Origin: Lysinibacillus piscis
GTDB lineage: Bacteria; Bacillota; Bacilli; Bacillales_A; Planococcaceae
DNA: 64,000 nucleotides
Direction of reading: 5' to 3'
Assembly: GCF_026012395.1 (NCBI RefSeq)
Contig: NZ_BRZA01000005.1
Coordinates: 124,001-188,000, forward strand
Shown: piece after piece, positions 35,659 to 45,930 of the stretch
Layout: the number at the start of each line of letters is the position of its first letter
How positions within the stretch are numbered: position 1 is the first letter of the stretch
The notes under the pieces: generated by a model
Told to the model about the DNA's origin: nothing
Databases searched by the model: none
The model's input: only the letters and a program-made list of their open reading frames with translations
Made by a program: the position numbers and the translations under genes

Positions 35659-36825
35659 ATGCAAAAAATAAACATTAAACAGACTTCTCTCGTTTCTGTT
35701 ATTGTGATACTTTTTTGGCTTTCACAATATATTTATGTACCGCATCAAACACTTTATTTAAATGTTGTTCATGTTTCGAGTCAGTTCATTGGCATTATTA
35801 TAGGTGCCTATGGTATTTCACAACTACTGCTCCGATTACCAATGGGAATAATGGCCGATTTGAGCAATAACCATAAATTATTTATTATATTAGGAACTTT
35901 ATGTGCTAGCATGGCTTCACTTTTCCGAATTCTCTCTCCCAATGAAGTTGGTTTTTTAGTTGGTAATATTTTGTCGGGTGCAGCTAGCTCTACTTGGATT
36001 TCCTTTATGATTTTATATATGAGCTATTATTCAAGTGCAAAACAAATAGTTGCAACAAGCCAAATTATTTTAGCTAATAATATTGGGATATTACTAGGTT
36101 TTGTACTGAGCACTTTTTTATATGATTTGATGGGGATGCGTTGGCTTTGCGCTATAAGCCTTATAGCGGGATTGATTGGCTGTATTTTGTCATTCTTTAT
36201 TCATTCCGTAGAGCGTAAACAGGAACCGAATATGACCATTTTGAATTTGCTGACCGTTTTTAAAAATAAGGAGTTGCTTATTTTTTCTCTATTGGCATTA
36301 ATTCAGCAAGGTATTCAAATGGCATCTACTATGTCCTTTACAAATCAAATTCTTGAAAATCTTGGCGCAACTACTACGATTATTGGATTATCCTCTATTA
36401 TTTATATGTTATCCGCAGTATTCTTTGCTAGAATGACCTCTACACATATGCTGGGCAAGATGTCGAAAAAAAATTGGATTTATAGCATTTTTATGTGTCT
36501 TAGTACATATTGTGTGCTTGTTTCTCATACATCTTCTATTACCGTGATTTGTTTCTTACAGCTCATTCCTGGAATAGCTACAGGTACTTTATTTTCTCTA
36601 TTAACCTCTGAAGCTATGCGAACGATTGAGCCACAGAAAAAATCAACAGCAATGGGTCTATTTCAAGCCGTTTATGCTATTGGCATGACTGTTTTCCCTA
36701 TTATCAGTGGCGTTTTGTATGAGCAAATTTCGATACAAGCAGCTTATTATTTCCTTGCCTGCTCTGGGCTTGTAGCGATTGGTCTTGCTTTTCTTTATTT
36801 TAAAATGAAACAAGCACAAACCTAA
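35659..36825 (+). CDS. MFS transporter
   Basis: 388 aa with about twelve hydrophobic helices. The family motif A region between helices 2 and 3 reads LRLPMGIMADLSNNHK. Other landmarks are QLIPGIATGTLFSL and AMGLFQAVYAIGMT. A drug or metabolite efflux role is typical but the substrate is unknown. AAAGGA lies about 10 nt before the ATG. It is a single gene, separated by terminators from licT and from the convergent purA. Confidence 0.8.
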   Translation: MQKINIKQTSLVSVIVILFWLSQYIYVPHQTLYLNVVHVSSQFIGIIIGAYGISQLLLRLPMGIMADLSNNHKLFIILGTLCASMASLFRILSPNEVGFLVGNILSGAASSTWISFMILYMSYYSSAKQIVATSQIILANNIGILLGFVLSTFLYDLMGMRWLCAISLIAGLIGCILSFFIHSVERKQEPNMTILNLLTVFKNKELLIFSLLALIQQGIQMASTMSFTNQILENLGATTTIIGLSSIIYMLSAVFFARMTSTHMLGKMSKKNWIYSIFMCLSTYCVLVSHTSSITVICFLQLIPGIATGTLFSLLTSEAMRTIEPQKKSTAMGLFQAVYAIGMTVFPIISGVLYEQISIQAAYYFLACSGLVAIGLAFLYFKMKQAQT

Positions 36826-36848
36826 AATTCAAGGTTTGTGCTTGTTGT
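36807..36848. terminator. Bidirectional terminator between the MFS gene and purA
   Basis: ACAAGCACAAACCT and AGGTTTGTGCTTGT pair around a short loop. The first arm overlaps the MFS stop codon; the purA stop lies directly behind the second. It serves both convergent genes. Confidence 0.85.
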
Positions 36849-36849
36849 A

Positions 36850-38139
36850 CTATGCTTCCCAAATATCAATTAATACATTCGTTTGCTCACGTGCTGGACC
36901 TACAGAGAATGTTGCAATTTGAATGCCTGTTAATTCGCTCACACGCTCTACATAGCGACGAGCATTTTCAGGTAGTTCTTCTAATGTACGGCATTCTGTA
37001 ATGTCCTCTGCCCAGCCTGGTAGCTCCTCATAAATTGGCTCACATTGCTCAATGATATGAAGATTTGCTGGATATTCCGTAATCGTTTCACCCTTATAGT
37101 TATAGGCTGTACAAATTTTTACTGTTTCTAAGCCTGATAATACATCAATAGAATTCAATGAAAGATGTGTAATCCCACTTACACGACGAGAATGACGAAC
37201 TACTACTGTGTCAAACCAACCAACACGGCGTGGACGACCAGTTGTTGTGCCATATTCACGACCAACTTCACGAATTTGTTGACCAATTTCATCAAATAAT
37301 TCTGTTGGGAATGGACCGTCTCCTACACGTGATGTATAAGCTTTACATACACCAATAACACTTGATACACGTGATGGGCCAACTCCTGCACCAATCGCTA
37401 CTCCACCTGCTACAGGGTTAGAAGAAGTAACGAAAGGATATGTTCCTTGGTCAACATCTAGTAAAACACCTTGCGCACCTTCGAATAGTACTTTTCCACC
37501 CTCATCCAATATATCATTTAAAATTTTTGATGTATCCGTTACATATTGGGCAATCTCTTGTCCATATGCATAGTATTCTTCAAAAATTTCTTCAAATGTA
37601 ATACCTTCTACTTCATAAAATTTCTCAAATAATTTATTTTTCAGTGCGACATTATAACGTAACTTCTCTTCAAATACTTCTTTATCCAATAAATCAGCCA
37701 TACGGATACCGATACGTGCTACTTTATCTTGATAGCAAGGGCCGATTCCTTTATTTGTTGTGCCAATTTTTTGGTCGCCACGGCTTGCCTCATCTGCGAT
37801 ATCTTGCTTAATATGATATGGCAAAATGACATGAGCACGATTCGAAATGCGAAGATTATCTGTATTAATGCCTCGCTCCTGTAAGCCTCTAAGCTCCGTT
37901 ACTAATGATTTAGGATTAACCACTAATCCATTACCAATAACAGATGTTTTATCTTGATAGAAAATACCTGATGGGATTAAATGCAATTTGTATGTTTCAC
38001 CATCAAATTTAATGGTATGCCCTGCATTGTCACCACCTGCAAAACGAGCGATAGCATCCGCCTTTTTTGACAGAAAATCTGTAATTTTCCCTTTACCTTC
38101 GTCTCCCCACTGCGTTCCTACAACTACTACTGATGTCAT
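36850..38139 (-). CDS. purA: Adenylosuccinate synthetase
   Basis: 429 aa: joins IMP and aspartate with GTP to adenylosuccinate, the first step to AMP. The N-terminal catalytic loop is [26 protein letters not shown] carries the catalytic histidine; [14 protein letters not shown] and the IMP-binding [10 protein letters not shown] are in place. GGAGG lies upstream of the ATG. In Bacillus purA is a single PurR-controlled gene; a 13-bp inverted repeat with PurBox-like arms lies 87-130 bp upstream (see findings). Confidence 0.97.
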   Translation of the reverse strand: MTSVVVVGTQWGDEGKGKITDFLSKKADAIARFAGGDNAGHTIKFDGETYKLHLIPSGIFYQDKTSVIGNGLVVNPKSLVTELRGLQERGINTDNLRISNRAHVILPYHIKQDIADEASRGDQKIGTTNKGIGPCYQDKVARIGIRMADLLDKEVFEEKLRYNVALKNKLFEKFYEVEGITFEEIFEEYYAYGQEIAQYVTDTSKILNDILDEGGKVLFEGAQGVLLDVDQGTYPFVTSSNPVAGGVAIGAGVGPSRVSSVIGVCKAYTSRVGDGPFPTELFDEIGQQIREVGREYGTTTGRPRRVGWFDTVVVRHSRRVSGITHLSLNSIDVLSGLETVKICTAYNYKGETITEYPANLHIIEQCEPIYEELPGWAEDITECRTLEELPENARRYVERVSELTGIQIATFSVGPAREQTNVLIDIWEA

Positions 38140-38225
38140 TCATCAGCACCTCCGTTAGATACAATATGCATCTCAATTTTCATGACTAAATTATTGTAAC
38201 AGCGAAAAACCTACCTAGTCAACTA

Positions 38226-38271
38226 AAAACACGAACGTATATTATATTAAATAATTTAACGTTCGTGTTTT
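38226..38271 (-). promoter_or_regulatory. 13-bp inverted repeat between purA and dnaB: PurBox pair or dnaB-side hairpin
   Basis: AAAACACGAACGT (38226-38238) is perfectly mirrored at 38259-38271, with a 20-bp spacer. The CGAAC core and the spacing resemble the paired inverted PurBoxes bound by PurR in Bacillus. It also makes a stem with a run of T on the minus strand, so a terminator for dnaB is equally possible. Confidence 0.5.
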
Positions 38272-38313
38272 ATAATGAATTTATATGAATATCATCTCAA
38301 TTTGAAATGAATT

Positions 38314-39675
38314 TTAATCTCTAGGTGGCGGTGGTGGCATTTGCGACCAGTCCACATTAATGAATTTATTGAATTCCTTTTTAAAAGCCAATGTTACCGT
38401 ACCTGTTGGACCATTACGTTGCTTAGCAATAATAATTTCAATCATATTTTTGCTTTCTGACTCTTTATCATAATAATCATCACGGTATAAGAAGGCAACA
38501 ATATCGGCATCTTGCTCAATACTTCCTGATTCACGCAAATCACTCATCATTGGTCGTTTATCCTGACGTTGCTCTACACCACGAGATAACTGTGATAATG
38601 CAATAACAGGTACTTTTAATTCACGTGCTAAGCCCTTTAATGAACGGGAAATTTCAGAAACCTCTTGCTGACGATTCTCTCCTGGTTTACCGCTCCCTTG
38701 AATCAGCTGTAAATAATCGATTAAAATCATACCAAGCCCATGCTCCTGCGCTAGACGACGACATTTTGCTCGAATTTCATTAATACGAACACCAGGTGTA
38801 TCATCAATAAATATACCCGAATTTGATAAACTACCCATCGCCATCGTTAGTTTACCCCAATCCTCTGTCGTTAAAGCACCTGTCCGTAAAACTTGTGCAT
38901 CAATATTACCCTCTGCACAAAGCATACGCATAACAAGCTGCTCTGCGCCCATCTCTAGAGAAAAGATAGCCACGTTTTCCCTTGCTTGTACAGCAACACT
39001 CTGAGCCACATTCAACGCAAAGGCCGTTTTCCCTACAGAAGGACGTGCAGCTACAATAATTAAATCATTACGCTGGAAGCCTGCTGTAATATTGTCCAAA
39101 TCGCGGAAGCCTGTTGGGATACCTGTTACATCACCTTTTTGTGACTGTAATCGTTCAATATTATCAAAGGTCTCTACTAAAACATCCTTTACATGTTTGA
39201 AGTCACCCGCATTTTTGCGATTAGCAACCTCCATCATTTTCTTTTCTGCTTCGCCAAGTAGAGCCTCTACTTCATCCTCACGTGTGTAGCCATCCTCCAC
39301 AATTTTCGTCGCTACACGAATTAAACGGCGCAATAAAGCCTTCTCTTCTACGATTTTCGCATAATGTGCAACGTTAGCAGCCGTAGGAACAGCATTGGCG
39401 AGCTCTAATAAATACGATAGCCCGCCAACATCCTCAATTTCTTTTTTTGCTGATAATTCCTCTGTAACAGTTACGACATCAATAGCTTTTCCTTGGTCAC
39501 TCAAGCGTAGCATCGTTTCAAAAATTTTCTTATGTGCAGTTTGATAAAAATCATCAACTAATAAGATTTCTGAAGCGGTAATTAGCGCCTGTGGTTCAAG
39601 GAAAATTGCACCGAGTACCGATTGCTCTGCTTCTCGGTTATGTGGTGGCACGCGTTCCATCATCGGTTCGCTCAT
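38314..39675 (-). CDS. dnaB: Replicative DNA helicase DnaB (DnaC in Bacillus)
   Basis: 453 aa. N-terminal domain (REAEQSVLGAIFLEPQALI), then the RecA-like motor with Walker A ARPSVGKTAFALN, Walker B MILIDYLQLIQ and the arginine-finger region (DADIVAFLYRDDYY). It is the hexameric replication-fork helicase. AAGGAG precedes the ATG. It is 13 nt after rplI and probably co-transcribed with yybS-gdpP-rplI, the conserved Bacillus order. The gene is called dnaC in B. subtilis. Confidence 0.97.
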   Translation of the reverse strand: MSEPMMERVPPHNREAEQSVLGAIFLEPQALITASEILLVDDFYQTAHKKIFETMLRLSDQGKAIDVVTVTEELSAKKEIEDVGGLSYLLELANAVPTAANVAHYAKIVEEKALLRRLIRVATKIVEDGYTREDEVEALLGEAEKKMMEVANRKNAGDFKHVKDVLVETFDNIERLQSQKGDVTGIPTGFRDLDNITAGFQRNDLIIVAARPSVGKTAFALNVAQSVAVQARENVAIFSLEMGAEQLVMRMLCAEGNIDAQVLRTGALTTEDWGKLTMAMGSLSNSGIFIDDTPGVRINEIRAKCRRLAQEHGLGMILIDYLQLIQGSGKPGENRQQEVSEISRSLKGLARELKVPVIALSQLSRGVEQRQDKRPMMSDLRESGSIEQDADIVAFLYRDDYYDKESESKNMIEIIIAKQRNGPTGTVTLAFKKEFNKFINVDWSQMPPPPPRD

Positions 39676-39688
39676 GGGTTGTCGCTCC

Positions 39689-40135
39689 TTATTCTTCTGT
39701 TACATGTACTTTCAATGTTGCTGTTACGTCATGATGTAATTTCACAGGTACATTTGTAAAGCCTAAAGCACGAATACCATCAGGTAATGTCATTTTACGT
39801 TTGTCTAGCTTAATGCCATGTACCTTTTGTAAAGACTCTGCAATTTGTTTTGTCGATACAGAACCAAATAAACGTCCACCATCGCCTGATTTTGCTTTTA
39901 ATGTCACTGTTAATGCTTCTACTTTTTCTTTCAATGCTTGTGCTTCTGCTAGCTCAGCTGCCGCATTTTTAGCTTCTAATTTCTTTTGTCCTTCTAATTG
40001 GCTCATTGCTTGTGCATTTGCCTCAGCAGCATAACCATTTTTAATTAAGAAATTTTGAGCATAGCCATCTGCTACATTTTTAATTTCTCCTTTTTTCCCT
40101 TTACCTTTAACATCTTTCAAAAATACAACTTTCAT
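39689..40135 (-). CDS. rplI: 50S ribosomal protein L9
   Basis: 148 aa: [18 protein letters not shown] and [16 protein letters not shown] are the classic N-terminal fold, a central helix rich in Ala/Glu/Lys follows, and the C-terminal domain binds 23S rRNA near L1. The start codon overlaps the gdpP stop by 1 nt (TAATG), so translation is coupled. Confidence 0.98.
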   Translation of the reverse strand: MKVVFLKDVKGKGKKGEIKNVADGYAQNFLIKNGYAAEANAQAMSQLEGQKKLEAKNAAAELAEAQALKEKVEALTVTLKAKSGDGGRLFGSVSTKQIAESLQKVHGIKLDKRKMTLPDGIRALGFTNVPVKLHHDVTATLKVHVTEE

Positions 40136-42105
40136 TATTCCGAACTCCCTTCAAGTACCTTATCAATGGCCTCTTTTAATTGTTTTTTCACTTGTTCAAT
40201 AGAATGCTCATCAACTTGACAAGCTGCATTTGTTAAATGTCCACCACCGCCAAGCTTTTCCATTATTAACTGGACATTTACTTCACCTAGCGATCTAGCA
40301 CTAATGCCAATTTTCCCATCAGCTCGACGTGCAATAACAAAAGACGCACTGACATCTTTCATGGTTAATAAAATATCGGCTGTTTGTGCAATAAGCACAG
40401 AGTCATATACGATGGATTCTTCGCCTACAGCAACGGCGATGCCTGGTTGTAAAAATTGTACAGTTTGCACGATTTTTGAACGTTGAATATATGTGTCTAC
40501 ATCTTCCTTTAATAAGCGTTGCACAAGGACCGTATCTGCTCCATTTGTGCGTAAATACGAAGCTGCTTCAAATGTCCTCGCACCTGTACGAAGCGTAAAG
40601 CTTTTCGTATCAACAACAATGCCTGCTAATAAGGCTGTCGCTTCCAACGTATTGATCTTTACCTTTTTTGGCTGATAATCGAGTAGCTCTGTAATAAGCT
40701 CTGCTGTCGATGAAGCATATGGCTCCATATAAACCAATGTCGGATTCGTAATAAAATCCTCACTACGACGATGATGGTCAATGACAACCACTTTATCTGC
40801 TTTATTTAGTAAGTCTATATCAATTACCAAATCAGGCTTATGGGTATCAACAATGACCAACAATGATTTTTCCGTCATTTTAGCTGTTGCTTCTTCTGGT
40901 GTAAGGAAATATTCGTAGAAATCAGATTTACTCTCGATTTCATTCATTAAACGTGTCACACTACCATTTAATTCATTGAAATTAACGATAATGTAACCAC
41001 TGATATCATTCATCTGTGCCATTTTACGAACACCGATAGCAGCACCAATAGAGTCCATATCAGGATTGCGATGCCCCATCACAAACACTTTATCACTGTC
41101 TTGGATTAAATCTCGTAAAGCATGGGAAATCACTCGTGCTCTCACACGTGTACGCTTTTCCACAGGATTCGTTTTCCCACCATAAAACTTTAGCTTTCCT
41201 GTTGGCTGCTTGATAGCCACTTGATCTCCCCCACGACCTAATACAAGGTCTAAGCTCGATTGTGCTAATTCACCTAATTCCACTAAAGACGATGATCCTG
41301 CACCAACCCCTATACTAAAGGTTAACGAAAGATTTTTATGTGCTGTCTTTTCTCGCAGTGTATCCAAAATCGCAAATTTTTTCTTTTCAAGCTCGATTAA
41401 AATAGATTCATTCAATACAGCTAAAAATCGATCTGAGGATATTCTTTTCGCAAAAATCCCATGTTCCGCTGACCATTCATTAACAATCGATGTGACAAGC
41501 GAATTCGTTAAACTACGTGATTGGTCATCCATGGCTTGCGTAATTTCATCATAATTATCGATAAACAAAATCGCAATGACAGTTTGATCTGCAAAGTACT
41601 GCTTTTCAATCGCAATCTGCTCTGTAATATCAAAGAAGTACAATAAATGCTCCTCTTTTTTATAATAAACACGGTATTTACGTTCACGTAATGTCACCGT
41701 TGCCTCATGTGCTTCCTCTGTTTTCATTAATACATAAATGTCATCAGAAACATTCATAATGCTTTCACCTATTAAGTTATCCATCTTGAGCACACTGGTC
41801 ATATATGGATTAGACCATTCAATTTCATAATGCTCATTGACAAGTAAAATTCCAATTGGCATTTCAAGTAATGCTTCTTCTCCAACCTTTTTCATCCGAA
41901 AAGAGAGAGATTCAATGTGTTTTTCTGTTTCCTTAAACGTTGTTTGCTCGACTTTCCAAGCATATAGCATTAACAAAGCAAAGCCTATACCATAACCAAT
42001 CCCTAGTCCAATACTCCATGTACAGAGGATAATGAACGTCATAATACCGAAAATAGAAAGAATGAAAAGTGGGTAGCGAATTGGTCGTTTTCTAAAAATC
42101 CCCAT
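40135..42105 (-). CDS. gdpP: Cyclic-di-AMP phosphodiesterase GdpP
   Basis: 656 aa: two transmembrane helices at the N-terminus, a PAS domain, a degenerate GGDEF domain and a C-terminal DHH/DHHA1 phosphodiesterase ([39 protein letters not shown]). It hydrolyses c-di-AMP and so helps control potassium uptake, osmotic balance and beta-lactam tolerance. Gene order yybS-gdpP-rplI-dnaB is the Firmicute arrangement. AAGGGG lies 8 nt before the ATG. Confidence 0.95.
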   Translation of the reverse strand: MGIFRKRPIRYPLFILSIFGIMTFIILCTWSIGLGIGYGIGFALLMLYAWKVEQTTFKETEKHIESLSFRMKKVGEEALLEMPIGILLVNEHYEIEWSNPYMTSVLKMDNLIGESIMNVSDDIYVLMKTEEAHEATVTLRERKYRVYYKKEEHLLYFFDITEQIAIEKQYFADQTVIAILFIDNYDEITQAMDDQSRSLTNSLVTSIVNEWSAEHGIFAKRISSDRFLAVLNESILIELEKKKFAILDTLREKTAHKNLSLTFSIGVGAGSSSLVELGELAQSSLDLVLGRGGDQVAIKQPTGKLKFYGGKTNPVEKRTRVRARVISHALRDLIQDSDKVFVMGHRNPDMDSIGAAIGVRKMAQMNDISGYIIVNFNELNGSVTRLMNEIESKSDFYEYFLTPEEATAKMTEKSLLVIVDTHKPDLVIDIDLLNKADKVVVIDHHRRSEDFITNPTLVYMEPYASSTAELITELLDYQPKKVKINTLEATALLAGIVVDTKSFTLRTGARTFEAASYLRTNGADTVLVQRLLKEDVDTYIQRSKIVQTVQFLQPGIAVAVGEESIVYDSVLIAQTADILLTMKDVSASFVIARRADGKIGISARSLGEVNVQLIMEKLGGGGHLTNAACQVDEHSIEQVKKQLKEAIDKVLEGSSE

Positions 42106-42117
42106 TACATCAACCCC

Positions 42118-43059
42118 TTATTTTTTATGCTTTCCTTTCACTAATGAGCGTACATCAAAACCTAAGTCCACAATACCAAGTAAAATCATAAAGGATGATA
42201 GTGGTAAGACAAGCAATGTGGTAAGCCATTTTAAAGCATTTGGTATGCCTCGTTTAGCAAAAACATAATGGATAAAGGACACCCCTTGTAGGATTAACAG
42301 CATCCATAAAATGACGGAAATATTCAAGATAACCATATCCAAAGTTGAACCAGCTTCAGGACGTATGAATAAATTAATACATAAAATAATCATATAATAC
42401 CATAAAATAGCTCTTGGTAAACGCATATCCTGAAATGGTGGGAATGTTGGCACTTCCAGCCTTAGCCTACGTAAAATAGGTAAATTTAAGCTAACAATCA
42501 GAAACGCAATGAAAAATGAACTGATTGTCACCGTTGACGGCACAGATAACTCCATCATTTGAATGGTTGCATCCATTTTCTCTTGGCTTACTTGCGCTTG
42601 CCCAAAGAGTTCTTCATTTTGTGCTATTGTTTGCTCATAATTTTTTTTAGCCTCATCTAAGCCTAATTCAATCATATTAATATCAGCTATACGCACATAT
42701 AGCAAAAATATGACTGCCGTTGATAAAAGAACAGCAAGCCCTGTTGACATAAATATATGTAGCTTACTTTTCCCTGTACGAATCGTGTATCCCATAACAA
42801 CGCCCACAACCGCAAAAATCATAGCGAATGGTAGCATTATAAAGCCACAGGTTAGCATCGTTAACATACAGCCTAATAGTGCTATAACGATGGAAAAAGA
42901 TGATTTATATTTCGCACTGTACCAAGCAAATGGTAATGGTGTAAATAATACAACGAGGAGAAAAGCAAGCGGAATATATCTTGAGAGCATCATCATCATT
43001 GTAAAAATCACCAGCATGGCTGAACCATGTACAAGTGCCTTTGTTTGATTATTCGGCAT
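42118..43059 (-). CDS. yybS: YybS-like multi-pass membrane protein (DUF2232)
   Basis: 313 aa with about eight hydrophobic helices and the glycine-rich loop GVVMGYTIRTGKSKL. It is the usual first gene before gdpP; its function is unknown. The start at 43059 has AAGGAAGG 6 nt upstream; the longer frame to 43134 has no signal. Twelve nt separate its stop from the gdpP start. Confidence 0.88.
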   Translation of the reverse strand: MPNNQTKALVHGSAMLVIFTMMMMLSRYIPLAFLLVVLFTPLPFAWYSAKYKSSFSIVIALLGCMLTMLTCGFIMLPFAMIFAVVGVVMGYTIRTGKSKLHIFMSTGLAVLLSTAVIFLLYVRIADINMIELGLDEAKKNYEQTIAQNEELFGQAQVSQEKMDATIQMMELSVPSTVTISSFFIAFLIVSLNLPILRRLRLEVPTFPPFQDMRLPRAILWYYMIILCINLFIRPEAGSTLDMVILNISVILWMLLILQGVSFIHYVFAKRGIPNALKWLTTLLVLPLSSFMILLGIVDLGFDVRSLVKGKHKK

Positions 43060-43157
43060 TGAAAACCTTCCTTTTTTACTCAAACTTATTAACCACCATT
43101 GTACCATTTTTTTATGTGCTTGAACAAAAAACAACCATTTGAACTACTTTTTACGGC

Positions 43158-43197
43158 AAAAAAATAGCATATGCCAATACAAACATCGACATATGCT
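43158..43197 (-). terminator. Terminator-like hairpin
   Basis: AGCATATG (43166-43173) pairs with CATATGCT (43190-43197), with A-run 43158-43165 that becomes a T-run on the minus strand. It lies behind the small hydrophobic ORF and the lipoprotein gene. Confidence 0.65.
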
Positions 43198-43283
43198 GGT
43201 TCTATAGATTTTACTCAATATCATTAATACTTTTTTAAGAAAATAACAGTTCTATTAAAGGTTAAAATCTAATTTATGCGACA

Positions 43284-43364
43284 CTAACGAAAAATATTAA
43301 TAATTAGAATGATCAAACCTGCTATACCAACGAATACTGCCATAAAACTATAATCTAAAGACAT
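43284..43364 (-). CDS. Possible 26-aa hydrophobic peptide
   Basis: ATG at 43364 to TAG encodes MSLDYSFMAVFVGIAGLI followed by ILIINIFR, one hydrophobic helix. No ribosome binding site is seen, so translation is doubtful. It lies between the lipoprotein gene and the terminator, and could be a small membrane protein of the same transcript. Confidence 0.25.
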   Translation of the reverse strand: MSLDYSFMAVFVGIAGLIILIINIFR

Positions 43365-43496
43365 GAGGGTTCAAGCCGTTCAATGTTTTTGTTATTTCCA
43401 CTGTCTACTTAACAGGGCGCAGTTCAGGATTAATACCTTTATTTATTATATTCCAAGGTGAAAGTTAAATATTTTCTTTTGTCATGTGTAGTTTTA

Positions 43497-43943
43497 TTAG
43501 AAATTGTTAAATCCTTTAAGAACTTCTCCGTTTGTATATGTTATTTCAATATTATCTTCGTTTATTTCCGCATTTTCTGTTTTAGAAACAGTTTTAATAA
43601 TATCTTCTACTATCTGTTCAATTACGACATCATCGATTTTAGATTCCTTCGGTACTGCTATGGAGCAAGTTATTTCGCGATTACCGTTAACGTTAGAAGA
43701 ACCTAACATTATTACAACTGATTCCTTATCAACTGCTGCTTTTTCTGTAATTCGATATAATAATTCATCCATAACAACATTATTTAATATAGCTTCAGTT
43801 CCATTCGATTCTAATAAATCAGCTTCCTTCTCGTTTCCTTCTGATACCTCTGCTGGAACTTTAGCTTCTTTTTGCTCTTCATTACAACCAACTAAAATAA
43901 TAGAACTAAAAATAACACCTGAAATAACAACCTTCTTAAACAC
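43497..43943 (-). CDS. Lipoprotein of unknown function
   Basis: 148 aa. The start is GTG at 43943 (GGGAG 9 nt upstream) giving MFKKVVISGVIFSSIILVGC, a lipobox signal peptide, so the mature protein is tethered by the cysteine. An acidic linker (EEQKEAKVPAEVSEGNEKEA) precedes a small globular domain. The longer frame to 44006 has no ribosome site. It resembles small sporulation/stress lipoproteins only in layout; no family is claimed. Confidence 0.65.
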   Translation of the reverse strand: MFKKVVISGVIFSSIILVGCNEEQKEAKVPAEVSEGNEKEADLLESNGTEAILNNVVMDELLYRITEKAAVDKESVVIMLGSSNVNGNREITCSIAVPKESKIDDVVIEQIVEDIIKTVSKTENAEINEDNIEITYTNGEVLKGFNNF

Positions 43944-44177
43944 TTCATAACACTCCCTCTTACAATTATTATTTCCTTCTCTAAGTCGGACGGTAATATT
44001 TCGCATATGTTTCTTAGTCTTTATATTTTGTTTTATTTAAAAGGTTAACTTCTCCTTTTTTTAGTCCATCTGAATATTAATTGGGATGGAACTTTCTTTT
44101 TCTCTTTTTAATATTGGAACCATACATTTTCTTATTAAAAAGCTTTATTAAATTATAATTTGATAGAATAAATATAA

Positions 44178-44300
44178 GAGGCTGTCCCAAAAGGGGTATT
44201 TGAGCCTAAATATAAAATGCCGAAACGTTGATTTTACAGCGTTTCGGCATTTTAAATTCAAGTGATTTTGTTATAAAAGAGACTTATTAGACAGCCCCTC
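44178..44300. repeat. MITE-like element with GAGGCTGTCC ends and a strong central hairpin
   Basis: GAGGCTGTCC opens and GACAGCCCCTC closes the element. Inside, AAAATGCCGAAACG (44214-44227) and CGTTTCGGCATTTT (44240-44253) form a perfect 14-bp stem with T-runs on both strands. It fits the GAGGCTGTCCCAAAA type of short repeat common in Firmicute genomes and would act as a bidirectional terminator. Confidence 0.7.
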
Positions 44301-44448
44301 AGTACATAGAAAAATTCAAGAATCGTTTGAATTGGAATACTTTATCTATTCAATAAGTTCTTAAAAATAAAGATTTATGCTATGCAGTATTTCTCTACTA
44401 CATATAAGAGTTACTCCACAAATTTGCCCGATTGTCGAATAAATATGT

Positions 44449-45042
44449 TTATATTTTATTCAACAATTTTTGGTTGTTTAATTTATATGAGTGAATATAA
44501 TTTACTGCATAATTTACTAAAATTATTCCTAAGATCCCACCCAAAACATTAAATAATAAATAGATAATATCCGTATTACCAAAGTTCCTTATAGTAAAAC
44601 CAGACCACCCAAGTACAAGACGAGCGGCAGCTATCACTACACAACTTACAATAACAATAAAAACTGCTTTTTTGTTACTTTTTAAATTGAAAAGGAGTAA
44701 TAAGAAAATCCCAAACGGCACAAATAAAATAACATTATAAAATAAAGCTGAATAACTCCAAATAGAAATATTAAAGTACATCATATCAAATATTCCAAAC
44801 CAGTCATTCGTTGAAATAAAGCTTCTACTATGGTCTGCTGGATTTTGAGGAAGCGTAAATCCACCCAATTTAATTTGAACTAAGCTTATTACGTAAAAAA
44901 TAGAACTATATAATATAACTCGTTTCTTAGCACTTTTTTCTACTTTTCTAAAATAATCAAGTAATACATCAATAAAAATATATACTAGTAAAATTAAGAA
45001 TGCTAAGGGAACAATATTGTAAAGAACATATATTGAATGCAT
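44449..45042 (-). CDS. VanZ-family membrane protein
   Basis: 197 aa with about five hydrophobic helices. The conserved VanZ core is ALFYNVILFVPFGIFLLLL and LLFNVLGGILGIIL. VanZ-like proteins give teicoplanin or lipoglycopeptide resistance in some hosts; the role here is unknown. ATG at 45042 has AGGAG 9 nt upstream; an ATG three codons earlier overlaps that site. It is a single gene in an AT-rich, gene-poor stretch. Confidence 0.75.
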   Translation of the reverse strand: MHSIYVLYNIVPLAFLILLVYIFIDVLLDYFRKVEKSAKKRVILYSSIFYVISLVQIKLGGFTLPQNPADHSRSFISTNDWFGIFDMMYFNISIWSYSALFYNVILFVPFGIFLLLLFNLKSNKKAVFIVIVSCVVIAAARLVLGWSGFTIRNFGNTDIIYLLFNVLGGILGIILVNYAVNYIHSYKLNNQKLLNKI

Positions 45043-45379
45043 AATTAACATCTCCTATTATTTTTAACATTTTATGGTCAATATTCATTTTACTAATTTT
45101 CACATTATAAAACAAATCAAAATAAGAATAATCAAATTTACCCTTTGTTACCCCTACTTGTTCTCATTATATATAACGTGTATGTTTACACTTTTTATTC
45201 TGAATTACCAAATTGCAATTAAGTGAAATAAAGAGCATTCGTAATAAGTAGTGAATTGCCCATTATTTTTCTTGCTAAACAATTTGAATATTATCAAGGG
45301 CTAATTTTAAAAAAGATAGAAAAATTAAAGGGTTCCACATATTAGATAAATATTGTGCAGTAGAAGGAAGATAGTGAAA

Positions 45380-45515
45380 TGCCACAGCACATTGTCTATG
45401 AATCGGTTCTTGTTCCATCAAAGATAAAGGGTAGCATTATTTAAACGGTGGTGAAGAGATTGAAAAACTGCAAAAAGAGCGTGATATGTGGAAGAGAGAA
45501 GCTAAATCATGGTAG
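45380..45515 (+). pseudogene. Possible frameshifted small ORF, about 44 codons
   Basis: ATG at 45380 (GGAAG upstream) reads MPQHIVYESVLVPSKIKG, then SII and a stop. Shifting frame near 45443, the text continues GGEEIEKLQKERDMWKREAK and SW, then stops. The coiled-coil tail suggests a real small gene that decayed. No family is recognised. Confidence 0.3.
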
Positions 45516-45605
45516 TTACCTGATTAAGCATAATTTTTTCAAATATATAGTGAAATATAATTTTTAAATATTAGTTTCTACTACTTGTTACAAATAGCCA
45601 AAATA

Positions 45606-45650
45606 AAAAAGCACAACACAGGTTAACTAAACCTCGTTGTGCTCTTTTTA
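45606..45650 (-). terminator. Terminator of the rpsF-ssb-rpsR operon
   Basis: AAAAAAGCACAAC pairs with GTTGTGCTCTTTTT, with an inner GGTT/AACC helix. It lies 6 bp behind the rpsR stop. Confidence 0.9.
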
Positions 45651-45655
45651 TAATC

Positions 45656-45892
45656 TTATTTATCTTCTGCTACGAATGGAAGTAATCCCATGATACGAGA
45701 TACTTTGATAGCTGAAGTTAATTTACGTTGGTACTTAGCGCTAGTGCCAGTTACGCGACGTGGTAAAATTTTACCGCGCTCAGAGATGAATTTTTTTAAT
45801 AAATCTACATCTTTATAGTCGATATGCGTAATGCTGTTAGCAGTGAAATAGCAAACTTTACGGCGTTTGCGGCCTCCGCGACGTGGTGCCAT
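45656..45892 (-). CDS. rpsR: 30S ribosomal protein S18
   Basis: 78 aa: arginine/lysine-rich N-terminus ([11 protein letters not shown]), [18 protein letters not shown] and [16 protein letters not shown], the canonical S18 motifs. It binds 16S rRNA as a dimer with S6. It is the last gene of rpsF-ssb-rpsR. Confidence 0.98.
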   Translation of the reverse strand: MAPRRGGRKRRKVCYFTANSITHIDYKDVDLLKKFISERGKILPRRVTGTSAKYQRKLTSAIKVSRIMGLLPFVAEDK

Positions 45893-45930
45893 AGTGTGTC
45901 TCCTCCTTATCGTTTTTTATGTGAGAAGTA

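Larger units (their letters stand above)
45043..45655. other. Gene-poor intergenic stretch
   Basis: About 610 bp, AT-rich. It holds a possible frameshifted small ORF (45380-45515) and the rpsR terminator (45606-45650). Nothing else is seen. Confidence 0.5.
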
